Assembly (NCBI GenBank): GCA_946221915.1
Contig: CAMIKG010000052.1
Location: 1 to 34,887, forward strand
From: an uncultured Erwinia sp.
Lineage (GTDB): Bacteria > Pseudomonadota > Gammaproteobacteria > Enterobacterales > Enterobacteriaceae
Reading direction: 5' to 3'
DNA: 34,887 nucleotides
Part shown: positions 17,675 through 25,203 of the stretch, one piece after another
Layout: each line of letters starts with the position of its first letter
Numbering within the stretch: position 1 is the stretch's first letter
Position numbers and translations under genes: made by a program
Notes under the pieces: model-generated
What the model was told of the DNA's origin: nothing
What the model saw: the letters and a program-made list of their open reading frames with translations, nothing else
Databases searched by the model: none

Positions 17675-18136
17675 GTGGCGGAAACCCTGCAACCCGATAA
17701 CCTCGATCGCGGCATTCTTAATGCGCTGATGGAGAATGCGCGCACCGCATATGCCGAGCTGGCAAAACAGTTCAACGTCAGTCCTGGCACCATTCATGTG
17801 CGGGTCGAAAAGATGAAACAGGCGGGCATTATTAAAGGTACCCGCGTGGAAATCGATCCGCGCCAGCTGGGCTATGATGTCTGCTGCTTTATCGGCATTA
17901 TTCTCAAAAGCGCCAAAGACTATCCTTCCGCGCTGGCGCGGCTGGAGAGCCTTGATGAGGTCGTGGAAGCCTATTACACCACCGGCCACTACAGCATCTT
18001 TATTAAGGTGATGTGCCGATCGATTGACGCGCTGCAGCAGGTGTTGATCAACAAGATCCAGACCATCGATGAAATCCAGTCCACAGAGACCCTGATTTCA
18101 CTGCAAAACCCGATTATGCGCACCATTAAGCCGTAA
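17675..18136 (+). CDS. asnC: Lrp/AsnC-family regulator AsnC
   Basis: AsnC is an asparagine-responsive transcription regulator that in E. coli activates the divergent asparagine synthetase gene asnA and represses itself. The 153-residue protein is nearly identical to E. coli AsnC after the first few residues. The helix-turn-helix is NARTAYAELAKQFNVSPGTIH (about residues 21-41), and the ligand-binding RAM domain runs from about residue 70 (CCFIGIILKSAKDY) to the end. I start at GTG, 6 bp after GGAG. Its usual target asnA is missing next to it, so here it either regulates a distant asnA or another gene. No terminator directly follows the stop. Confidence 0.94.
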   Translation: MAETLQPDNLDRGILNALMENARTAYAELAKQFNVSPGTIHVRVEKMKQAGIIKGTRVEIDPRQLGYDVCCFIGIILKSAKDYPSALARLESLDEVVEAYYTTGHYSIFIKVMCRSIDALQQVLINKIQTIDEIQSTETLISLQNPIMRTIKP

Positions 18137-18149
18137 ACTGGGGATAAGG

Positions 18150-18158
18150 TTACCCACA
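18150..18158 (+). promoter_or_regulatory. DnaA-box-like site downstream of asnC
   Basis: TTACCCACA differs by one base from the consensus TTATCCACA. It lies immediately left of the accessory island, and a similar one-mismatch site (21492-21500) lies to its right at the mioC promoter. It may be part of an ancestral asnC-mioC interval split by the insertion; a single weak box may also be chance. Confidence 0.35.
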
Positions 18159-18182
18159 GGTGGCGATACTGCTGGCCACCTG
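18157..18182. repeat. Island palindrome, copy 1
   Basis: The arms CAGGTGGC and GCCACCTG form a perfect 8-bp stem, with GCTG adjacent to the right arm. It lies 41 bp downstream of the ADP-ribosyltransferase gene. It shares its arms and loop base GCTG with copy 2, 1.3 kb away. No U-tract follows on the minus strand, so it is not a canonical intrinsic terminator. Confidence 0.7.
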
Positions 18183-18223
18183 CGGAAAATAGCCTGCGTA
18201 AGAGAAAATAATCTGCCTATGAC

Positions 18224-19438
18224 TCAGTAAGGTAATAAGCGAACGTTATTTTTTTCTGCGGTTTCTTCAAGCTTAATATGGTAAATACCTGAGTGCTCAC
18301 GCGTCATCGCGGTAACCTTAAATCTGGCGAGCGGTGAGTAAAGTATTTCACGTTCGCGGTTCACAAAACTCAGTCCACCGGATACGGCAAGCGTTCTGCC
18401 GCTGTTACCTTTAATATCGAAGATAACCCTGACCGCATCCTGGCTCTCACTGGCGAAATGATGCGCCACCCTGATATCACCAGAAGCCGAGAAGAACTGG
18501 CCTGTCTGATAAATGGTGTCACTGTGATTAAGCCGATCGCTGTAAAATTGACGAATTAACGTCCGGATGCCATCTGGCGTCATGCCCTGTCCGCGATGAG
18601 TGGTGATATTTTTGCCGCCCGGGGTGTACCAGGCTTTCGCCGCCTCACTGACCAGCTGAGCTAACTGTGAACAACGGGCCTGGATGGTATAAAGAGTATC
18701 TTTATTGCCTTTACTAAATACCTCATCACCATGAACCCGCTTATATTCAGCAATCACCTCTTCGCTGCGCAGATGCCCGCCTGTTTGCGCATGACCATAC
18801 TGGAAACGCGCCTGCGCGTTAATCGCTTTGCAACCGGCATCACTTTGATAAAGGGTGGAGAAATCATGGCGAATATCATCCACGGCTTCCTGCGCATCAC
18901 GGGCTTGTTTTTCAGCAGTCATTACCGCCCGCAATTTCTGCTCCACATCAGATTTCATTTCATGTAAATGATGATATTCGCTCTTCGTCTGCCTGATTTG
19001 GCGCTGCAACAACGAAACTCTGTTATTTTTACTCTCCATGTTCTGCTCAAGAATAGCCATACCTTCACCAGCAGAAATATCTTTTCCCTTCAAACCGAAA
19101 CACTCAACAGCCGCTTTCCTCTCCAGCTGATAACGGCTGCCATGCAGCCAGTTTTTAACGATATTATTGCTCTGGCCAGGTTTAAAACGGTCGTTTTTCA
19201 GCCTGACGACTGCTTCTTTCCCTTTTTTATTTGAGATACATTGCAGACTGCCCAGCATGAAATAACAATCGCGCACTGTGGTCGCCTCATTTTTTAATTT
19301 GGCAGTCATTGTCAGCAGTACATTCTCAACCTGCTTTATTTTACTGGCCAGCAGCGTTTTTTCCTCTTCTGATGCATTCCGCGTGGCGTGAATCGTTACG
19401 TTATTCGTTCCTGTGTTATTAATGGCATTTGTTTTCAT
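18224..19438 (-). CDS. Predicted arginine ADP-ribosyltransferase (R-S-ExE type) toxin or effector
   Basis: I do not recognise a named ortholog of this 404-residue protein. Its C-terminal ~130 residues carry the three hallmarks of the cholera-toxin-type ART class: R282 in NITTHRGQG, a Ser motif FFSAS (315-319) followed by a helix IRVAHHFA, and the biglutamic E362-R-E364 in NREREILYSP followed by ARFKV. The ExE form usually marks arginine-specific mono-ADP-ribosylation. The N-terminal ~270 residues are novel to me; residues ~135-190 look coiled-coil forming and the first 25 are rich in Asn, Thr and Ser. There is no signal peptide or membrane helix. The start has GGGGA 6 bp upstream. Codon choice is less GC-rich than in flanking genes, suggesting transfer. 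A type III effector or contact-delivered toxin are both possible; no immunity gene is evident beside it. Confidence 0.8.
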   Translation of the reverse strand: MKTNAINNTGTNNVTIHATRNASEEEKTLLASKIKQVENVLLTMTAKLKNEATTVRDCYFMLGSLQCISNKKGKEAVVRLKNDRFKPGQSNNIVKNWLHGSRYQLERKAAVECFGLKGKDISAGEGMAILEQNMESKNNRVSLLQRQIRQTKSEYHHLHEMKSDVEQKLRAVMTAEKQARDAQEAVDDIRHDFSTLYQSDAGCKAINAQARFQYGHAQTGGHLRSEEVIAEYKRVHGDEVFSKGNKDTLYTIQARCSQLAQLVSEAAKAWYTPGGKNITTHRGQGMTPDGIRTLIRQFYSDRLNHSDTIYQTGQFFSASGDIRVAHHFASESQDAVRVIFDIKGNSGRTLAVSGGLSFVNREREILYSPLARFKVTAMTREHSGIYHIKLEETAEKNNVRLLPY

Positions 19439-19500
19439 CGCATATCCCCAGTAAAAATTTAACGGAGAGGGTTATTAATAAGGCAGCGAAAAGCGTGGCG

Positions 19501-19527
19501 ACAGGTGGCACCGTGCTGGCCACCTGT
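19501..19527. repeat. Island palindrome, copy 2
   Basis: The arms ACAGGTGGC and GCCACCTGT form a perfect 9-bp stem around ACCGTGCTG. It lies 18 bp after the stop of the GH18-like gene and upstream of the ADP-ribosyltransferase start. It has the same arms, orientation and GCTG loop element as copy 1. It could stabilise or partly end the upstream transcript. Confidence 0.7.
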
Positions 19528-19545
19528 GTGCGCTCTTTTACGGAT

Positions 19546-21309
19546 TTACTTCAAAACCTTCCATAACGACAGTGCGGCTTCCGGATTCCAGTCCTGAATT
19601 GCGGTATGGCGCTGGAGACACTGGTACTTCCTGCTGTTGTAAGTCACCACATCACCGACCTGATATTCGATGTCGGTTTCCCAGGCAGCAATTGCAGGAG
19701 GCTGAGCAGCGGGATCGGCCAGTGTTACTGCACGCAGTGGCATGCTCAGCTCAGACAAATCACCTTTCACCGACTGCGCCACAACCGAATAGGTATACGC
19801 GGTGTTCGCGCTCAGGCCATTGTCATGGAAGGAAAGCGAGCCGGAACTCTGCACCTTTTGACCATCGCGATAAACCGTGTACTGGCTCACCGCCACGTTA
19901 GTAACTGGCTGCCAGCTGATATCCAGCGTCGTCTGGGTTACTGCAGCAATACTCAGACCGGACGGCGCGAGAGGTTTTTCATGGCTCTCTTGCAGCGGAA
20001 TTTCAGCATTCACATGGTTGCTGGCTGGTGAGACATTGCCTGCCGCATCAACAGCAAACACGTAGTAATCATACTTAGTGCCCGGCAGCGCGCTGGTATC
20101 CTGCCAGTGGGTGGTTTTAGCACTGTCAATATTGACGCCGTTGCGATAGATCCTGTAGCCGATCACGCCGACATTATCTTCCGCAGGGAGCCAGGTCAGG
20201 TTAATCGTTTTTTCCTTCAGGTCGGCGTAAACCTGCAGATTGGCTGGTACAGTCGGAGGCTTCGTATCAACAGCAGGTTTTGCACTGTCTGCCGCATTTT
20301 TCAAATCATTGAAATACTCCAGCAGAGGTGCAAAACTTCTTCCGGCAATGGTGCCTCCTGTTAACGAACGGAAAGAGAAACCACCATAATTATTCGATGC
20401 CTGCCATTCTGCCCGGACCATATATTCATACCGACTGTTTACGTAGCCTTCATTGTCAGAGGGTACGGTCAGACCTAATACAATTTTTTTGGAATCACCC
20501 ACAGCATGAACGTAGTTAGCTAACGCTACTTTATATTGATAGTCATCACCGGCACGTGAATCATTCACGTTGAAGAAATCAAAAACATTTTTCCCTTTTT
20601 TCAGCAACGTTAATAGCTGCCCATGATAATAAGCTCGTCTGTTTCCCGTATAGGAACAATTTTCAAAGACAGTATTATCTTTACATTCAATTGGGTCCGC
20701 ACCCTCAGCGGCAGTCGATAAACTCAGCAATTTATGGCTGTCCGGGCCGAGTTTCTCCCGCACAAGCTGAAACAGTTTCAGTACGCCATCATTCTGATTC
20801 TCGTCAATAGGATGGGGAAATCCAGTTGCATACCAGAAGCGAAAATCAATGCCATCGAGATAAACCTTTCCGACTTCTTTATAACTGCAATTGGTCTGGC
20901 ACCCTTCAGTTTTTTTATACACCGGGAAAGAGGTATTCAACAATTTAACCAGATTATTCGCCAGTTTTTCACGAAATGCAGCTTCGGTGAGTTTTTTAAA
21001 AGAGTCGTTAGTGTTTGCCCCAAATGAGAGTAAGATTTTCTTTTCCGGATGAGACATTTTTAACTGTGTCCAGAATGCATTCCTTACAGGATTCAGATCT
21101 GCAAGCGCATTAATCAATTCCGCCTGTTCATCATACATTCCTTCACTGAATATAAGTGTATCCATTTTTGACGAAAAAAGACTCGCACCCAGATTCTCGT
21201 TCAATGTACTGGCGTAAATATATCCTACAGACCGATTATTTTCTGTAGCAATAGATGAATGTGAAAATAATACAGAACTAACTATTAATGGAATATATAA
21301 TCCCTTCAT
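19546..21309 (-). CDS. Secreted GH18-like protein with FN3 x2 and CBM5/12, catalytic motif degenerate
   Basis: This 587-residue secreted protein has a signal peptide (MKGLYIPLIVSSVLFSHSSIA before TENN), a GH18-type barrel at ~25-335, two fibronectin type III domains (~350-438 and ~445-530) and a C-terminal chitin-binding CBM5/12 domain (~541-587, AWETDIEYQVGDVVTY...YQCLQRH...LWKVL). The barrel shows the SxGG-like strand ILLSFGA and the position of the DxxDxDxE motif, but it reads D152-G-I-D155-F-R157-F-W159: the third Asp is Arg and the proton-donor Glu is Trp. It is therefore probably a chitin-binding pseudo-enzyme or lectin, not a chitinase. Cysteines in the barrel suggest disulfides. I chose the internal ATG with AGGGGA 6 bp upstream; an upstream in-frame start would break the signal peptide. 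The 5' half is visibly AT-rich. Confidence 0.8.
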   Translation of the reverse strand: MKGLYIPLIVSSVLFSHSSIATENNRSVGYIYASTLNENLGASLFSSKMDTLIFSEGMYDEQAELINALADLNPVRNAFWTQLKMSHPEKKILLSFGANTNDSFKKLTEAAFREKLANNLVKLLNTSFPVYKKTEGCQTNCSYKEVGKVYLDGIDFRFWYATGFPHPIDENQNDGVLKLFQLVREKLGPDSHKLLSLSTAAEGADPIECKDNTVFENCSYTGNRRAYYHGQLLTLLKKGKNVFDFFNVNDSRAGDDYQYKVALANYVHAVGDSKKIVLGLTVPSDNEGYVNSRYEYMVRAEWQASNNYGGFSFRSLTGGTIAGRSFAPLLEYFNDLKNAADSAKPAVDTKPPTVPANLQVYADLKEKTINLTWLPAEDNVGVIGYRIYRNGVNIDSAKTTHWQDTSALPGTKYDYYVFAVDAAGNVSPASNHVNAEIPLQESHEKPLAPSGLSIAAVTQTTLDISWQPVTNVAVSQYTVYRDGQKVQSSGSLSFHDNGLSANTAYTYSVVAQSVKGDLSELSMPLRAVTLADPAAQPPAIAAWETDIEYQVGDVVTYNSRKYQCLQRHTAIQDWNPEAALSLWKVLK

Positions 21310-21416
21310 TTTAATTCCCCTGATTAAATAAAAAATCCAGATTACGTTACTCAATAAAAGGGGAAGAGTTTTCTGTGATGTTTTAAGAACCAGTACCTCA
21401 CGAAATAAGAGTTGCT

Positions 21417-21438
21417 AAAAAGCGGAACCGGCTTTTTT
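21417..21438. terminator. Bidirectional terminator-like hairpin left of mioC
   Basis: AAAAAGC and GCTTTTTT flank GGAACCG, giving an A/U-flanked hairpin that could terminate transcription on either strand. It lies upstream of both divergent genes (the GH18-like gene and mioC), an odd place for a terminator. It may be the original asnC terminator separated from asnC by the inserted island; this is inference. Confidence 0.5.
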
Positions 21439-21491
21439 AAAGTAATGTTCAGCCGGGCAGCGATCTCCTGACAACGCAAGCTATACCCCTG

Positions 21492-21531
21492 TTTTCCACA
21501 GGTAGATCCCAGCCTGATCACAGAGTACAAT
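21492..21531 (+). promoter_or_regulatory. mioC promoter region with DnaA-box variant
   Basis: TTTTCCACA (one mismatch to the DnaA box) lies at 21492-21500, followed by two GATC Dam sites and a -10-like TACAAT at 21526-21531. The -35 region is poor. In E. coli the mioC promoter is repressed by DnaA and sensitive to Dam methylation and ppGpp; the layout here agrees with that control. Confidence 0.6.
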
Positions 21532-21560
21532 GCCCCCCTTTATCGCTCAGGGATCCCATC

Positions 21561-22001
21561 ATGGCCGACATTACTCTCATCAGTGGCAGCACCTTAGGCA
21601 GCGCAGAGTACGTTGCGGAGCATCTGGCAGAGAAGCTGGAAGACGCAGGTTTTACCACCGAGGTCCTGCACGGTCCCGAATTGCACGAACTGCCGCGTGA
21701 AGGTATCTGGCTGGTGGTCACCTCGACCCACGGCGCAGGTGAGCTGCCGGATAACCTGCAGCCTTTATATGAAGAGATAAGCGAGCAGCAACCCGACCTG
21801 TCCGCCATCACTTATGGCGCAGTGGGTATTGGTAATAAAGAATACGATCTGTTCTGCGGCGCACTGGACAAAATGGAAGCCCTGCTAAATGCAGCAGGTG
21901 CCAGACGCATCGGCGATCATCTGAAGATAGATGTGCTGGAACATGAGATCCCGGAAGATCCGGCAGGTGAATGGGTCGAAAGCTGGAAAACGCTGCTCTG
22001 A
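21561..22001 (+). CDS. mioC: Flavodoxin-like protein MioC
   Basis: MioC is a 146-residue FMN-binding flavodoxin-type protein. The N-terminal phosphate-binding loop reads ISGSTLGSAEYVAEHLAEKL, and the second FMN loop contains VTSTHGAGELPDN and YGAVGIGNKEYDLFC. In E. coli purified MioC supports biotin synthase in vitro. Its transcription runs towards oriC and was proposed to affect initiation. AGGGA lies 7 bp before the ATG. It is the left neighbour of oriC as in E. coli. Confidence 0.94.
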   Translation: MADITLISGSTLGSAEYVAEHLAEKLEDAGFTTEVLHGPELHELPREGIWLVVTSTHGAGELPDNLQPLYEEISEQQPDLSAITYGAVGIGNKEYDLFCGALDKMEALLNAAGARRIGDHLKIDVLEHEIPEDPAGEWVESWKTLL

Positions 22002-22008
22002 TGACCGG

Positions 22009-22032
22009 AAAGGGGTTCTGCGGAACCTCTTT
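22009..22032 (+). terminator. Possible mioC terminator hairpin
   Basis: AAGGGGTTC and GAACCTCTT form a 9-10 bp stem (one G-U) with a 4-base loop, 7 bp after the mioC stop. The U-rich run that follows is weak (TCTGTTG), so readthrough into oriC is likely. Confidence 0.45.
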
Positions 22033-22099
22033 CTGTTGATCCGGACACTTTTTTTCCTTCGATCCGCAGTTTTTTCCACTTATTTTGCGCTGACCCGGC

Positions 22100-22375
22100 T
22101 GCTTTTTTTGTGGATAACCTATGTATTCACCCCTTAATAACCGGTTGTTATCCAGAGAACAAGGCTGGTTACTTCCTGAGCCTGTGCATAAGTAAGCATT
22201 TAGATCCCAGCTTATACGGATCAGGATCACCGATCATTCACAGCTAACGATCCTGGCTAATCGCTTGATCATTATCAGCAAAGCACGCTTATCCACAGCG
22301 ATCGACGATCCTAATAAGAGATCTAACAGAGAGATCCTTAAAAGATAAAAGATCTCTCTTTTTATATCCTGACGA
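22100..22375. other. oriC: Chromosomal replication origin oriC
   Basis: The segment between mioC and mnmG carries the E. coli-type origin. Four DnaA boxes are visible: R4 TGTGGATAA (22109-22117, consensus), R3 TTATCCAGA (22148-22156), R2 TGTGCATAA (22183-22191) and R1 TTATCCACA (22289-22297, consensus). Next to R1 are three AT-rich 13-mers, each ending in GATC: CTAATAAGAGATC (22311-22323), TAACAGAGAGATC (22324-22336) and AAGATAAAAGATC (22342-22354), which form the unwinding element. GATC sites are dense. The stretch around GAATGATCGGTGATCC in the middle is conserved with E. coli. The unwinding side faces mnmG. Confidence 0.95.
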
Positions 22376-22464
22376 TCCCGGTGCTTTCGCCGTGGTCTAA
22401 AGTTGAGTAGAATTCACGCCCCAGGGAAATCTCCCTGTCCGTTCATATCGCGAGGTGCAGTACC

Positions 22465-24354
22465 ATGTTCTATCCGGATCCTTTTGACGTCATCGTAATC
22501 GGTGGTGGTCATGCGGGAACAGAAGCCGCAATGGCTGCTGCCCGAATGGGTCAGCAAACCCTGTTGTTAACCCACAATATCGATACGCTGGGACAAATGT
22601 CCTGTAACCCGGCGATTGGCGGGATCGGCAAAGGGCATCTGGTGAAAGAAGTGGATGCACTGGGCGGCTTAATGGCCAGCGCGATCGACCGCGCCGGTAT
22701 CCAGTTTAGGATACTAAACGCCAGTAAAGGCCCGGCGGTGCGCGCCACACGTGCACAGGCAGACCGCGTGCTCTATCGCCAGGCGGTACGCACTGCGCTG
22801 GAGAACCAGCCGAACCTGATGATCTTCCAGCAGGCGGTTGAGGATCTGATTGTCGAAAACGATCGTGTGGTTGGCGCCGTGACCCAGATGGGGCTGAAAT
22901 TCCGCGCTAAAGCGGTGGTGCTGACGGTCGGTACTTTCCTCGATGGCAAAATTCATATCGGCATGGATAACTACAGCGGTGGCCGTGCTGGCGATCCGCC
23001 ATCGATTCCGCTGTCGCGCCGTCTGCGTGAACTGCCGTTGCGTGTCAGCCGGCTGAAAACCGGCACGCCGCCGCGTATTGAGGCCCGCACCATCGACTTC
23101 AGCGCGCTGGCGCCGCAACACGGCGATAACCCTATGCCGGTGTTCTCGTTTATGGGCGATGTCTCACAGCATCCGCAGCAGGTGCCTTGCTACATCACCT
23201 ACACCAACGAGCAGACCCATGACGTGATCCGCAATAACCTCGATCGCAGCCCGATGTACGCCGGCGTGATTGAAGGAATTGGCCCGCGTTACTGCCCGTC
23301 GATTGAAGACAAAGTGATGCGCTTTGCCGATCGCAACGCACACCAGATTTTCCTTGAGCCGGAAGGCTTAACCAGCAATGAAATCTACCCGAACGGGATT
23401 TCCACCAGCCTGCCATTTGATGTGCAGATGAAGATCGTCCACTCCATGAAGGGCATGGAGAACGCACGCATCGTGCGTCCGGGTTATGCGATCGAGTATG
23501 ATTTCTTCGATCCACGCGATCTGAAACCAACGCTGGAAAGTAAATATATCAATGGCCTGTTCTTCGCCGGCCAGATCAACGGCACCACTGGCTACGAAGA
23601 AGCAGCCGCGCAGGGCCTGCTGGCAGGTCTGAACGCGGGTCGCCTGTCGGCGGACAAAGAGGGCTGGGCGCCACGCCGCGATCAGGCTTACCTCGGCGTG
23701 CTGGTGGACGATCTGTGCACCCTCGGCACCAAAGAGCCGTACCGTATGTTCACCTCACGTGCGGAATACCGCCTGATGCTGCGTGAAGATAATGCCGATC
23801 TGCGTCTGACCGCCACCGGCCGTGAGCTGGGACTGGTCGACGACGCGCGCTGGGCCCGTTACAACCAGAAACTGGAAAGCATCGAACAGGAACGTCAGCG
23901 TCTGCGCGATATCTGGGTGCATCCAAAAACTGCCGGTGTCGAAGCGATCAACGCTGAGCTGAGCGCGCCACTGACCAAAGAAGCCAGCGCGGAAGATCTG
24001 CTGCGTCGCCCGGAAATGACATATGAAAAACTGACTGGCCTGGCGGCATTCAGCCCGGCGCTGGCCGATGTGCAGGCGGCGGAACAGGTTGAAATCCAGG
24101 TCAAATACGAAGGTTATATTGCCCGTCAGCAGGAAGAAATTGATCGCCAGCAGCGCAATGAGAACACTGTACTGCCTGCCACGCTGGATTATCGTCAGGT
24201 AAATGGCCTGTCGAACGAAGTGATTGCCAAACTGAACGATCATAAACCGTCGTCGATTGGCCAGGCGTCACGTATCTCTGGCATTACCCCGGCGGCAATC
24301 TCGATTTTGCTGATTTACCTGAAAAAACAGGGTCTGCTGCGTAAAAGCGCCTGA
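22465..24354 (+). CDS. mnmG: tRNA uridine-5-carboxymethylaminomethyl synthesis enzyme MnmG (GidA)
   Basis: MnmG, with MnmE, installs cmnm5U at the wobble position of certain tRNAs, using FAD and methylene-tetrahydrofolate. The 629-residue protein matches E. coli in length. The FAD-binding loop GGGHAGTE lies at residues 13-20, the conserved catalytic C47 is in QMSCNPAIGG, and a second conserved cysteine is in GPRYCPSIEDK near residue 277. The C-terminal helical domain that contacts MnmE contains ASRISGITPAAISILLIYLKKQG. It starts about 90 bp right of the oriC unwinding element; its transcription away from oriC is known to favour initiation in E. coli. Confidence 0.97.
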   Translation: MFYPDPFDVIVIGGGHAGTEAAMAAARMGQQTLLLTHNIDTLGQMSCNPAIGGIGKGHLVKEVDALGGLMASAIDRAGIQFRILNASKGPAVRATRAQADRVLYRQAVRTALENQPNLMIFQQAVEDLIVENDRVVGAVTQMGLKFRAKAVVLTVGTFLDGKIHIGMDNYSGGRAGDPPSIPLSRRLRELPLRVSRLKTGTPPRIEARTIDFSALAPQHGDNPMPVFSFMGDVSQHPQQVPCYITYTNEQTHDVIRNNLDRSPMYAGVIEGIGPRYCPSIEDKVMRFADRNAHQIFLEPEGLTSNEIYPNGISTSLPFDVQMKIVHSMKGMENARIVRPGYAIEYDFFDPRDLKPTLESKYINGLFFAGQINGTTGYEEAAAQGLLAGLNAGRLSADKEGWAPRRDQAYLGVLVDDLCTLGTKEPYRMFTSRAEYRLMLREDNADLRLTATGRELGLVDDARWARYNQKLESIEQERQRLRDIWVHPKTAGVEAINAELSAPLTKEASAEDLLRRPEMTYEKLTGLAAFSPALADVQAAEQVEIQVKYEGYIARQQEEIDRQQRNENTVLPATLDYRQVNGLSNEVIAKLNDHKPSSIGQASRISGITPAAISILLIYLKKQGLLRKSA

Positions 24355-24421
24355 TACCTGCGGAACGCGATGTAACCGACACGTTCTCACAGGCAATAAA
24401 AACGTCTGATTTTAGGGGAAA

Positions 24422-24533
24422 CATCCCGATGGCTCCGGAGCGGCTTGACCGCGGAGGACCGCGGGATGGTCGCCCCGGGTATCTCTGGTTCGCTGACGAT
24501 GCTCTTCAGGCGTTGTGCATCCTGTAATGCACA
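24422..24533 (+). repeat. Structured mnmG-rsmG spacer (two hairpins)
   Basis: The spacer contains a compound hairpin: CATCCCG pairs with CGGGATG, and inside it CTCCG and CGG pair with CCG and CGGAG around a CTTGA loop. A second hairpin of TGTGCAT and ATGCACA (24514-24533) follows, 52 bp before the rsmG GTG. Neither has a U-tract. The whole spacer is about 230 bp, against roughly 60 in E. coli, so it may hold an inserted repeat or a leader that tunes rsmG. Confidence 0.5.
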
Positions 24534-24585
24534 GAAAATATCCTTGCAGAACAAAACTATTCACCCACCGTCACCGGAATTTACT

Positions 24586-25203
24586 GTGATCAATAAACTC
24601 ACCGCCCTGCTCAACGCCGCCAATATTTCCCTGTCCGATCAACAAAAGCAACAGCTGGTGGCGTACGTCGATATGCTGCACAAATGGAACAAAGCCTACA
24701 ACCTGACTTCGGTGCGTGAGCCGGAGCAGATGCTGGTGCGTCATATCCTCGACAGCCTTGTGGTGGAACCGCACCTGCAGGGCAGCCGTTTTATCGATGT
24801 TGGCACCGGTCCGGGATTGCCGGGTATTCCGCTGGCGATTGTGCGTCCGGATGCCCACTTCACCCTGCTCGACAGCCTGGGCAAGCGCGTGCGTTTCCTG
24901 CGCCAGGTTCAGCACGAGCTGAAACTGAGCAATATCACGCCGGTACAGAGCCGGGTGGAAGAGTTTGTGCCGGAGCCGCCATTTGATGGCGTGATCAGCC
25001 GCGCTTTTGCCTCGCTAAACGACATGCTGAGCTGGTGTCGCCACCTGCCAGCGCCGGAAGGCGCGTTTTATGCGCTGAAAGGGGTACTGCCGGAAGAGGA
25101 GATGCTGACATTGCCAGAAGGCTTCCGCGTGACCCGCACGGTACAGCTTGTTGTTCCTCAGCTGGAGGGCGAACGTCATCTGGTGGTGGTCAACGCGATT
25201 TGA
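24586..25203 (+). CDS. rsmG: 16S rRNA (guanine527-N7)-methyltransferase RsmG (GidB)
   Basis: RsmG uses SAM to make m7G527 in 16S rRNA near the streptomycin site; loss gives low-level streptomycin resistance. The product is 205 residues, with SAM motif I DVGTGPGLPG at residues 71-80 and the following strand FTLLDSLGKRVRFLRQV. Conservation begins at INKLTALLNAANISL, immediately after an in-frame GTG, so I start there; GGA lies about 8 bp upstream. An upstream ATG at 24445 would add 47 residues with no family support and reads through the hairpins of the spacer. Confidence 0.93.
   Translation: MINKLTALLNAANISLSDQQKQQLVAYVDMLHKWNKAYNLTSVREPEQMLVRHILDSLVVEPHLQGSRFIDVGTGPGLPGIPLAIVRPDAHFTLLDSLGKRVRFLRQVQHELKLSNITPVQSRVEEFVPEPPFDGVISRAFASLNDMLSWCRHLPAPEGAFYALKGVLPEEEMLTLPEGFRVTRTVQLVVPQLEGERHLVVVNAI

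Noticed and set aside
19439..19545. Search for an hrp box (GGAACC-N15/16-CCAC) before the ADP-ribosyltransferase gene
   Set aside because: None seen here or before the GH18-like gene. A GGAACC at 21424-21429 on the plus strand lacks the second half, so HrpL control is not supported.
19546..21309. Annotation as an active chitinase
   Set aside because: The catalytic motif reads DGIDFRFW, without the Asp and Glu needed for GH18 catalysis.
24445..24585. N-terminal extension of RsmG from an upstream ATG
   Set aside because: The 47 added residues have no similarity to RsmG and are read from the hairpin region; the GTG at 24586 matches the family start.
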